Under the pieces are notes generated by a model. It had not been told where the DNA came from and ran no database searches. It saw only the letters and a program-made list of their open reading frames with translations. Both the position numbers and the translations under genes were made by a program. From Megalonaias nervosa (taxonomy: Eukaryota; Mollusca; Bivalvia; Unionida; Unionidae), in assembly GCA_016617855.1 (NCBI GenBank), contig JAECUM010009388.1, positions 42,513 to 106,512 on the forward strand: a stretch of 64,000 nucleotides of DNA. The letters are read 5' to 3'. This document shows positions 12,201 through 24,200 of this stretch, piece after piece (positions within the stretch are counted from its first letter, which is position 1; each line of letters begins with the position of its first letter).

Positions 12201-15200
12201 CCTCTAAAGTATGAATTAGTACCGCATGGTCAGCTCTGGAGATTACTGACCAATGGGTCTTAATGACCTGGATTTATGGTAAAGGTATGTAGTCTCTAAT
12301 TGAAGTTCCTGTACAGAAACTATTCTTACCAGACTTACCATGACCTCTGATGTCTAGACCACAAAATCCATAGTTTTCATTTTTCTCATGGGATCTTGGT
12401 CTCTGGATAATAAAATTAACTGCAGGTACATGGTCAAAAACTGAATTTTTTGTGCAGAAGCCATTTTTCTTCTCTCAGTCATAGTGACCTCTGACCTTTT
12501 AACCACAAAAATCAATAGACTCACAAAGTTTTGTTCAGGTCTCTGTTGTATAACTAATGTTACAGTGCAGAAACCATTTTTCTTGTCAGTCACAGTGACT
12601 TTTGACCTTTACAGACCTGCCAACCCTGACTAGACCATCTCAGTAAGGCAGTTGATTTTATTTTTCGTAAATCTGACCAGTTGTCAGCAAGGTGTAACAA
12701 AATATCATAAACTGCTATTGTAAAGCTGGAAAATGTATTTTAAGTTTTGTATTCGAAACATGCAGATACGGTAAACATTATGCTCAACCGAAAAGTTTGT
12801 AAAGTACACACAGCCCCTATTTACCGTTAGTACAGTTGCACAAACTTCAGTTCCAAACTATATGCAGCTCAATGGCTTATTACTATTTCTCAACTTGATG
12901 TAATTCCTAGAATTTTTCCATTTCACATGATGACGGCAATCATATCTCCCGCCACGAGACATACTCAAATTGACATGTGATGTCCAATAAACATGAATGT
13001 GTCCCTTCCTGCTTTTATTCACAAAAATCTAAATTTTCCTTTTGATTCTTCTGTGCTGATTATTAACACTTTTTAAGAGGCTTAATTTCCGTTTCGTCTT
13101 CAACATGTATCATTTGCTGGAAGCCATTTTTAAAAATTTTTACTATCAACAGTTTGATCATGCAGATGCTTTTGCATGAAAAAGTGCAGTTTAAAGTGTC
13201 CAAGGTATTGCTGTAAAGTTAATCAGGTTCCCTGACTAATTCCACCACCTCCAATATGAAACCCGGATCCAAATCAAACCCGGATGAACCAAATATCCGG
13301 ATTTTTCGGCAACAATCATTTTTCCAGTTTTTGCTTTTATTCCCTAAGTCCATATTTTAAGGGTCATTTTCGTAAGACTCAGGGAAAAATCGTAAGGGTT
13401 GGCAGGTCTGCCTTTAACCCAAGAATTTAAATTTTTCTTCATTACCCAAGTATAAACTATCCTTACCCCCAAATACAAACTATCCACAAAGCTTGGCCTA
13501 TGTCTTTATGTAAAACTGAGGTTACTGTTTAGAAACCAGTTTCTTCTTTCAGTCAATGACCTTGACCTTTGGATCCTCAACTCAACAGGTTTCTTTATTA
13601 CTCTCAAAGAAAGCTATCCACATAGTTTGGTTCAGGTATGTGATGTAGAACTAATGTTACTGTGAAGAATCCATTTTTCTTCTTCCAGTCAGTCACTGTG
13701 ACATCTGACCTTTAGACCCCTGAATCAACAGGTTTCTGCCTTATCCCATGTGCAAACTATCCACATAGTTTAGTAAATGTACTGGTTGTAGAACTGACAT
13801 CATCATGCAGTAAAGGAAAAACTACAGGACTGATTAACAGAAATGGTCACATTATAATATGCTCTGCCAAAGTGGGCATATAAAAATTATTCTTGTTCTT
13901 TCAGTCAGTGATCTTGACCTTTGATATTTTGATCCTGAAATTGACAGACTCCCTCCTTATCCCATGTGCAAGTCTCCATCAAGTTTACTCCATGGCTCTA
14001 AAGTTGACCTAATGTTAATATGTGGAAAATATTTTCTTCTTTCATTTACAGGTACCATGACCTTCAATCTTATGGTGGCGATATTTTATGTCTGAGTGGC
14101 ACCATCTTCATTTACTTGACATCAAAGAAAGATTTTGAATAAAAAGCTCATGTTGATATGATCACCCATTCTGGTTGAGTAGCTATAACAAGATTTACAA
14201 GATGGCCACTGTTCTGGCCACATTAGTTGTCCAAGTTGGAACATTTTCCCTTAAATTTGGTTTTGCAGGGTTTAACACCATTTATCAGTACCAGACAGGC
14301 TATAAACAGTGGCCAGTATATCTGGTGGACAACAAACCCAGGAAGAAACACCAATCCATGGGATGCTAGTTGCAAACTTTCTCACATACTGATATTTGTT
14401 GATCCGAGACTTGAACTCAAGCAGATAGAGATGAGAGGTGCAAGTCATCCGTAAAGGCACCTTAGACCACTCAACCACCCAGGGTCCCAGCTTTATTTCA
14501 CTTTCCATTAAGGAGGAGATGAGATAACAAGATTTTATGGCTGCTTTTAAGATTTAAAGTAGAAACAAAAGTGTAACAGACAAATGGACAGACAGAAATG
14601 AGAATATTATACCCTTTGCATGTGGAACAATAAACCTACCCGTCTTTCCCTTTCTGACAGCATCTCATAGCCTGGAAGGGAGACCATATCTTGCGTATTG
14701 GGAACAGACCCATCTTCATCTTTTAGGTCTGAAAAAGGCATTTTTTTAATGTACACTGTTATTACAAAAGTTATTAAAATTTGATAATGTACTTAAGGAT
14801 AAAAAGGGAAACCTGTGACAGATGTACAAATAACTTTAATAAAAAAGACAACCAAATGAGAATATTCTTTGAAAACAGGTGCTATAATGATTCAGTTGGT
14901 TGTAATGAATTTGGTAATAAAAATATCTGCAGCATGATATCGTGTCCGTTAATTCTTTGTTAAATATAAAAATCCCCCCCCCAACGAGTTAAAAGTTTAA
15001 GACCTATGACAACACAGTAGGAGATGGAACTGCATAACACTAGATATGCATTCATTTTGATGATCAAATACGTGTGAACCTCCTAGCTCGACGGGATGGT
15101 TTTCCTCCAGAGATGAGGGGTGTCTCCCGTTTGGCCTGACATTCAATCAAATCGCCTGCATACTCACAACTATTATTAAAAACTTTCTGGAACAGACATT

Positions 15201-18200
15201 TTTAAAAACACATCTAGTATGGATATGGTATAGACTTCCTGTGATCATCTGACTATAAAATGGCTTAAACTGTATGACATTTAATTGCTAATTTGACAGA
15301 CGAAACCTAAAAGTAATCACTGGATAATACTATGTGTGATGAGTAGTAATTTGGAAAGAACTAAAGATGTTAATGGGTTATGGCTCGATTACTAAAGAGC
15401 TCAAACAGCATAAAATATTTAACATTACTTGGATTCTTTCAGTATGGTTGGATTGTTTTTGGTTTAAAATATGTTGAGATGATTATACAATGATCAGAAG
15501 TATTTGGAAGGGATTAAAGACAAGTTGATGGATTATCACTAGATTAGTCATGACTAAAGATCACAGGTGGCATAAAACTGGTTGGATTGGCTTCAGTACT
15601 GAAAGTTTGTTGATATATTTAAGTACGCATTATCTCCCAATGCTATAATGCCAAAATCTAAACTACCAAAATATCACAAGAAATTCAATAATTGATGAAA
15701 ACATGAATTTCGGTGGTTTGATTTAGTTCAATGGGATATAAATCTGTATTCAGCCATTCCTGTAAAATCAAATCTAAAAAAGAACTTCCCAAATTTGACC
15801 CAGATATAGTAGCATCAACCTTGAGCAGTTCTAGCAGGCAGTCTGGAACCTAAATCTATCCACAGGTAGGAAACATTTTAAACTCCTTGGTGAACTAAAG
15901 TTGTACAAAACAATGCCACGTTCCGATGCAGGCAACTGAAAGTATATTTTCTATTCTGAAAAAATTCAGGACAACTCTGGAGTAAACCTGGATCCAGTAA
16001 TGACACATTTCCTAAGTGCTGTGAACAACCAAGATGAAGACTGCCACAAATATAATCCTGGTAATGATCTAAGAAAGACTAAAATATTTGTGCTACGTAA
16101 AGGGAAATATGGGCAGCAAGTTACACTAAATGGACTTGTGTGATGAAATGATGTGCACATTTCAATATAGGACAAGAAATTTGTACCATAGTTGTCATTT
16201 GTCCATGTGCGTGTTAAAATTTGGGATGATGAAAATTATTGTGATATCAAAACTTACTCCCAATTTTGCAGATCTCCTGATTTGTCCTAAGCAGACTCAT
16301 CTGTTCTGTCACATGTGATTATCATCAATCCCACCCTTCATTCTTACAAAAGGTTGGAGAAATAATACAAGAAGAAAAAATAAAAAAAAAATGATATGTC
16401 TCTTTGTGGTAAGTCTGTGCAAACAATAAATTGTGTAAATCCTTTTTTTATTATTCGTTAGCTACAACTACATGCAATATATTTGGTCTCTTCACTTCCA
16501 TCAAAACAACGTTCAATTGATTAAATGAAACTATTTTAAAAATTGATTATAAGATTTCAAACAGGGACTTACCTCCATCGTCTATAAGTATATCTAATTT
16601 TTCTCTGAAAGATAAAAGAAGGCTGATGAATATTACTGGCAATTTAACATAAAATTTTTCTCTATCGGGCATGAGAATGGCAGGAGAAAAAAAATCTGAA
16701 AAAGATGGATGGTCCATTGCAGAATTCTGTCTCGAGCAAGGGGGGGGTGTCAGGGTGTCAAAGAAGAAAAGCCAACCACACCTGATAAACAACCACCTTT
16801 ATATTAACTTTTATCACAAACTTTGAATATGAGATGCATCCTATCACCTAGTGTTATGACTGATGGTGTAAAAGCACTATACCACTGATTAAAAAAACCC
16901 ACTGGTAATGAACTCAATGCAAAAACTTAACTAGTAAAACAAGAAATATAGATCACAAAGACCTTCTTTCATTGTAAGGCCATGGTGTTAATGCATACAA
17001 TCATCAGGTTTTGATGATTTAGCACAAAATGTGGGTTAGTGACCTACTTTTGTGATGAGGCTACTGATCAAGATGCAACCCTTCAAGAAGTTTCATGAAT
17101 CTAGGTATAACAGTATATATACTTGGTGCAAAAAACCTATCTGGTCATGAGCTAAATGCCAAATCTTAACACAAGCCAGAAAAATATGAATTGTCTGTCC
17201 CAGTGACATTCTTTTGTGGAAAGGGTATCACAGTAATAAAGATGCATAAAATCATCTAGATTGATGATTCTAGCATTACAGAGCCTTAGAAATAAACCAC
17301 AAAATTTAACCAAATTCAGTGAAATGTGATATATAGGTCAACTGGCCTGCTTTTGTGGTATAGTATACCATATATACTGGGACACAAATATTTTTTTTTT
17401 CCCGTCCCAGAACTTATGGTGAAACTTTTTTTCACCTAGGTCGTATGTCCCAAGACTTAAGAAATGAAATAAATTTGTGTTGTATTTGTGCTCCCCCCTC
17501 CATGCACACTGCAATAAAAGATAAACAAAACGCTTATTTAATAATAAAAAGGAAGAAACTAAGCTTGTATTATCATTTATTCCTTTGTTCTCAACATGAG
17601 CATTAATGAAAAAAAATATATCCACGAAATCCATATATGTAGCATAGGCTTCCATACTGTAGTGTATATCACTTATGCAGACCTGCCAACCCTAAAGAGA
17701 CATTCTCAGTAAGTCAGTCAAAATTTTTCAGTAAGTTGGACCAATTTTCAGTAAGGTGTTAAAAACTATTAAGTACTGGCAACAAATAAAATTTTAATAA
17801 CCATTACAGTTTATATCCATGTTGTAACTTACAATATATAGCTACTGATGTGTCTGGTACATGGTACTTTTGCACTTTCCAAGAAATGTCTGGTCAAACT
17901 CCATTTTGAAGCATTCTCTCCCCCCCCTTTTCACTTTCATGACCAAAATTGCTTACAAGGTATCAACTGACATAGATGATCTGGATTTTGAGTGGGTATT
18001 TTTTGCAATAAATAAGAACACCCTCTCACAACCTGCATTTGAATGAGAAACATTAAGTACATTCTTCATGATGCTGGACAACAATTTGTATCTGAACTGG
18101 CCATTAGCATCCTTGAGTTCACTAATAAGATCCCATTGCTTGTCAACTCGTTTAGTGTTTAAGATCTCAGGATTCAATTCATCTACTAGGTAATTCAAAA

Positions 18201-21200
18201 ACTCTGCTTCCAAGTTGTCTCGCCAGTTGATTTCTTTGGGTTCCATACACATAAATCTTGATGGGAAATACATCACACTGCTAAAATCACTCATCATCCT
18301 TTTTGACACATCAGCAACTGCACTGTGTTTTAGAAGTTCAATATTCAAGGGAAACCTCTTAACAATGTAATCACAAACAGTTGTGTAATAGTCCCTTACA
18401 TCTTTATAGAATTGACAAAGGCTACTTTCATACAGCTTACTTTCAGCCAAGTATTTTCTTGTTTCTGAACCTACTAAAAGTGTATCAGCTGACTTTTGTT
18501 TCTTAGTTATGATAATCGATATCAGTAAGATCCTTGGCTTGTGAAATTTATGTAGCCTTTACAAATCAAATCAGCAACTGCCTTAATAATTCAAGCATGT
18601 TTTCTCTAAGTTTGTGGATCATAGGCTCCTCCTGTTGCATGATTAAGTTGTATTTGTTAAATAATGGAATTATGTGGTCTAGAAATAAGCAATAAATCTT
18701 CACCCTCCGGGACTGCAGAGCCTTACACACACTCATAGTCTTTCCTCTCTGTAACCGATTTTTTTTTTACTGTCTTTCTGGTTATTTCTAACCAATGGTG
18801 TCCGACATCTAGACAGAGCCTTTTTATCTGATTTCTGTAATTTAGCTTTCTCTAAGGAACCTATCTTGGGTTTTATTTTCTCAGTCTTTCCTGCTGAGGC
18901 TAACTTGAGGGTAGTGCAAAATCTGACTTCTAGATTTATCACAGTTAAAAGCTTTACTGCATGTACTTGCACTGTCGTTATTTATTCTTTATTACTACAT
19001 ACATGTGGAACTTTTATCCTTGGAACTAGACACCTTCTCTGACATCCTACTTTTGGCTTTAGCTCTTTTGCCTTTAACCTCTTGTTTCTTGGTTTCTTTA
19101 CCAAAATATATTTGTAAGGGTTCCCACTGTTCCAACAGTCTCTTTATACCTTCACCAAGAGACAACCATCTTGTTACACAATGCTTCACTATTTTTCTCT
19201 GCTCTTTCCCACAAAGAGTCTGAAGATCTTTCAGTTCCATTTGTCTATTCACACTTTTATCCCAATAATGTATGTCCACTAATAAGTCATCAAAACTAAT
19301 AGACAACATATCAGCACCCTTTTAACTGCTAAATGTATCAAATGGCATGAACATCCACTCAGATACACTGAGGGATTCACCATAGTTATATGTCCAAATA
19401 CACCTTTATTGCAACATGTCATCACTGAAGCATTATCTGATTCAAAGGCAATACAGTTATTCCAACTTACGTTTCTCTTTTTCAAATCCTCATCCAATAA
19501 TGTGAAAATATTTTCCCCAGTAGAGGCTCCATCACATGTTGGAACTGACAAAAGTGCTTCAGTTACAACCCCATCTGTGTTATTAAAATATCTAACAACA
19601 ACTGGGTACAGCTTCTCAGAATCATTGCTACCATCAGTTGCTATATTGAAAGGCTGGGATGAAATATTGTTAACAATGCCTTCCTGTATTGACTTGTACT
19701 ATTGTAATACAATAGCAGTAGTTTTTGTTCTGCCACACTTATAAATATTTGCTACTGACAATTTGGGAAACGTGCACTTGAATAGTTTAGAAGCATGGTC
19801 AGATGCAGCAGTTGCACCATTATGCTCAAAAAAAAAGTTTGTAAAATACACTTCGGCCTTAATGACCTTTAATTCAGTTTCTGGCACTACAGATCCAAAT
19901 CCCATAGAGGTCAGTGACTTACAACTTGATTTCACTGCAACATATTCTGTACGTTTTTGGGAATTTACATGGCGGCAACAGTCATCTCGCCCACCGTGGG
20001 AAATGTTCAAGTCAACACGACATAACGTGCAATAAATGTAATGGTCACCTTTTTTACTTTTTTCTAAGCATGACCAAGTATCTGAGTAATCTCTTTTATA
20101 CTTTTGCAACCACTGTTTCAGCTTTTTACGAGGCTGGTTGTCCTCTCCACCTCTGACGCATTTTTGTTTGGAAGACATTTTCAGACGACCTGATGACAAA
20201 ACAAAAAATGAAATCTAGATCAGATGCGTGCTTCTCAAGAACAAAATAGGCAGGTTTAAAGCATCTGAGGTACCAATGTATAGTTAGTCTGGTTCCCTAC
20301 CAAAATCCACTCAGTCTAAGATGAAACTCAAATCCGAACACAGACTGAATTATATCCAGGTCTACTGTATGACAGTGTCTTGCAAAAAAAAATTATTAAT
20401 TGAAAACGCGTTCACTTGAGCGTAAGTGACAATCTTTTCGCCAGCACGGGTTACAAAAGTATCATACTACTGACCCGCAAACATCATTGCTCCTTTTTAT
20501 TAATTATAACTACAGATGCCAAGCACAGAGAAGCCTGGGTGGTGAATAAACACAACTGGCAGTGAGCAGTAAACTCCTTCTTTGAACTTACCGAAAGGAC
20601 ATCAAAGACAAAGGTTATTTTTATTACAAAGCAAGCCGACCTCAGAAGCTGACTTTGGATACTCTGAAGCCATTTTTTTCAAAGGATATTAATACAAAGG
20701 TTATTTTATTGCAAAGCAAGCTGACCTCAGAAGCCAACTATGGATTCTCTTAAGTGCGCCCATTTTTTTTGGGGGGGGAATATACAAAGATGGCCAAGAT
20801 ATGAAAACTAACTTTGGTTTTTTTTCACCGGTATTCATGGGAATTTTGAAAATAAATTGAAACAATGGAACAATTTTTAAAGTAACACAATATAGTGCTT
20901 CATGCACAGACATTGATGACCCAGCGTCACCCAGAAGATTTGGCGAGAAAAAAAAAAACGTGATGAATTCGTGAAAGCCAGAAGAGAAGCAGATGATTTT
21001 GCAGACAATATGATCATTAACATGGATGAAATTCTGGTGTACTTTGATTGCATTCCTGGATGGACTGACGATAAGATGGGGATCAAAAGTATGAGAATTA
21101 GACTGGTGCAGATTTGAAAAAATCTGACTTTAGTCCTTGTAGTTTCCACTTCAGGTGATGTGTTGTCTCTAACAATTTTTCACGGTATGAGAAAGCTAAA

Positions 21201-24200
21201 AAAATATTCATGCACCGAAAGAATGGATCGTATGTGTGCAGGAGAAGGGTTGTGTTGGCGAGATGCTGAAGTGGATTAAAGAGTTTTATCTCAAGTACAC
21301 AGTTTTATATTTTTTAAAATGAAATTTCCACTGGAGTGCAGTTTTGGACATGTAATTTTCAAATGATTTAAAAGGTGTCCCCACAACTTATGACTAGAAA
21401 AAAACGATGTGTCCCAGAACATACAGTGCACAAAAAATTACTTTTAAAATTAATTTACGGTGTCCCAACATATATGGTGTCCCAACATATACGGTAAATA
21501 CAGTAATATTCATCAAGATGTATCCCCCCTCATTAAGATTCATGATTCCTGTTTTAACAATATTTATAGTGTGCAAAAAAACTTGAGCTAAGAGAAAAAC
21601 CTTTAGCTAGAATATACAATGTATATATTTTTACAATGTTAACCCTCTCCCCCTGGGAGGTAAGTGCTATATAACACATTCCAAACTGTTGCCTAGGCCT
21701 GAGGAAGAAAAAACGATTAGCAGTGAGGGTGTACATATGTATATGCTTTCATCTGTCCAGATGCTGATGCTGGAGGCAGTATTATAAATGTGAGCCAAAA
21801 ATTACTTTTACAATTTTTTGTGGGTCATACCAAGTCCCTCATGGTTTCTTTGATAATCTGCCTACAAGCATTAACAAAATTACAATTTGGATGCAGTGTC
21901 ACTGCCAAAAACATGCAGGAAATTATTTGTCAGGTTAGTTGCTGCAATGGCTATTAATGTTGGTATCATTTACATTCTTTCTTAGACCATACACAGGACC
22001 CTCTCAATATAATGCTGTCCATAGAAGCCAGAGTATACTGCCTTATAGCAAGACCGACTGATTAAGAAGTACATAATACATATAATTTTACAAAAACTTA
22101 ACATGGGATCAGGACCATACTCACAGCATAACATAAACCTAATTTTCCTAGCAAAATATATTTCTTCAAGAATACTTACCCAAAGATAATACCTTAGGAG
22201 AACTAGTACCCTGAAAATCCAGCCCTCCCAGATAACAATTTTAGCTAAAAGAAGCTAGAAGTTATATGCCCACCTTGGTGGTGGTCAGGCAAAGTGATCT
22301 ACCCTTGTGAATATCTCAGTTACTACTGAAAGGTAAGGCATGCTCTCTATGGATGTAACAGCGGGGATGCTGGGAAGGTGTATGTGTATTATGATTGGGA
22401 CAGCTATTATATAACCCGACTGGAGGGGACTCCATCTGTCAGGGAGTGGCTTCAAATAGGGAAAACTTCAACACACCCTTGAAAATCCAGTGGAAGTCAT
22501 AAAGCCACGTCTTATGAAGCTATTGAGTGACCTAGAAGGATTACCTTTTGTGCTGTGGATATAGGTCCCTCCAGATAGAATTACTCCCTTATGGGATGAC
22601 AGATCTTAGATATAAAAGCTAGAGAATGTGGATTCCTATCCCCATCCCATGACCTGAATAATGTCAGTGGGAGAACAGTTTCGGTCAAATTCTATGCTGG
22701 TGGCAACTGCTTTAACCTCATGAATTGAAATGTGTAATAAATTCATTTGAGCTGGGGTTGTTTCTCTATATGCAAAGCGAATAATAAGGGTGTAACGATA
22801 GAACAATTTACCGGTAAATTGTGATACAAAATGCCCGAAATGGTATATTGCAATACGAGTATAGCAATACTGGTATACCGGGTTTTTTTTCTTCACCAAC
22901 ATTAGCCTGTCCAGAACTAGCTTTGAGCACACCAATGTCTTTTATTAGGCTTAACATAGTTACCAAAATGGTGGCTTCTGTGTATGAGCTAGTGAAGAAC
23001 CCAAGAGCAAAGAGTTCTGTTTGGAATAATTTTTCACTAAAAAGGGAGTTTAGCACTAATACAATTGACAAAACTGTTGTTGTGTGTAATATGTGCAAAA
23101 CTGAAATCAAGCATGCAGACAGTACGACAAATCTCTCGACTCATTTACAGCATCACCATCCATCAGTGCTTTCCATAAGTACTGTGCAACAGAGTGACAC
23201 AACCTCTAATGCAACAGCCGAAGGTTCCATTGAAAGTGTACATATTGTTTCAGATCGACAACCAAATATTGCAGATATGCCAGGTGCACAGACTATATAC
23301 AAATCTTCAGCACCAAGGTCCACAGCTATCACTTGTGCCATTGCTAGTTTCATCGTTCACGATTTGTGGCCATACAGTATTGTATCAAACAAAGGATTTT
23401 TAAACATGGCATCGGTGCTTGATCCACGTTATGTTGTGCCATCTAGACAGGTCTTCTCTCAGAAAATTATCCCAGATATGTATTTACTAGTCAAGGAAGA
23501 TGTAAAAACATGCTTGCACTTAGCATCTAAAGTTGCATTAACAACTGACAGATGGACCTCCAGAGCAATGGAATCATATGTTACAGCAATTGCATGTCTT
23601 ATTTCTCTTGATTGGAAACTTCCAAGTTATGTGCTACAAACACAAGCTCTGAGAGTCACACTGGTGCAAATATTGCTGCATTTCTGTTGTCAGCTGTTAA
23701 TGAATGGGGAATTCCATCCAATCCTCCACTGGTAACTGACAATGCTTCAAACATGGCTGTCACAGCATCAAAAGCAGGATGTAACCCACATATTTGTTGC
23801 TATGCACAAATTTTAAATTTAGCTGCCCAGAAAGGCCTGAAAATCAATGATGTTAGCAGACTTCTTGTAAGGATCAGAAGAATTTTCAGCTTTTTTCACC
23901 GCAGTGCAATTGCTGCAGGAATACTCAGAGACAAAATTGAGCTCCTAAACGTACCAAAACACAAACTAATTCAAGACGATTGTACCCAATGGAACTCAGC
24001 AGCTGACATGATTGAAAGGTTTCTGGAACTATAACCAGCTGTATATGCTGCCCTAACCAGCAAAGAGGTGCACAGTGTGAACAAAGATGTAAGTACCTTG
24101 TTGGAAACTGATATTAGCAATGCAGAAGTATTGGCTTGTTTGAAACCACTATGGACAATCACAACAGTGTTGTGCACAGAAGAAACACCCACCATATCCA

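Larger units (their letters stand above)
17362..21505 (+). mobile_element. pogo/Tigger-like element containing a hAT copy
   Basis: The left end ACCATATATACTGGGACAC and right end (reverse complement ACCGTATATGTTGGGACAC) are inverted and lie at TA sites. Several copies of a GTCCCA..A(A/C)(A/T)TA..GTG motif sit just inside both ends. A DDE transposase remnant lies at 20880-21290, and hAT copy 2 occupies 17678-20345. Exact end bases are uncertain by a few nucleotides. Confidence 0.72.
16870..21640. repeat. dispersed repeat family B, split by a pogo-like element
   Basis: Family B phrases (AAATGCAAAAACTTAAC, GATGCAACCCTTCAAGAAG, GACCTACTTTTGTGATG) run from 16870 to 17361, and resume at 21506 (TTCATCAAGATGTATCCC, CATTAAGATTCATGATTC). 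The pogo-like element interrupts it at a TA. Confidence 0.7.

Noticed and set aside
14175..14508. Overlapping 60-78 codon open frames near 14300
   Set aside because: They fall in a family C repeat and overlap each other on both strands with no conserved motif.
15072..15186. Longer form of TADA2B exon j starting at 15186
   Set aside because: It works only with the second acceptor at 32710 and without the 32-bp exon; the shorter form plus micro-exon uses three consensus-like sites. Kept as an alternative in the findings.
17338..17655. 105-codon minus-strand open frame as a gene
   Set aside because: It lies across the left end of the pogo-like element and contains no recognisable domain; its sequence is subterminal repeat.
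22636..22935. Single minus-strand gene of about 99 residues
   Set aside because: The frame joins hAT-Ac left-end sequence to the DIRS recombinase C-terminus by chance; only the part below 22785 is meaningful.
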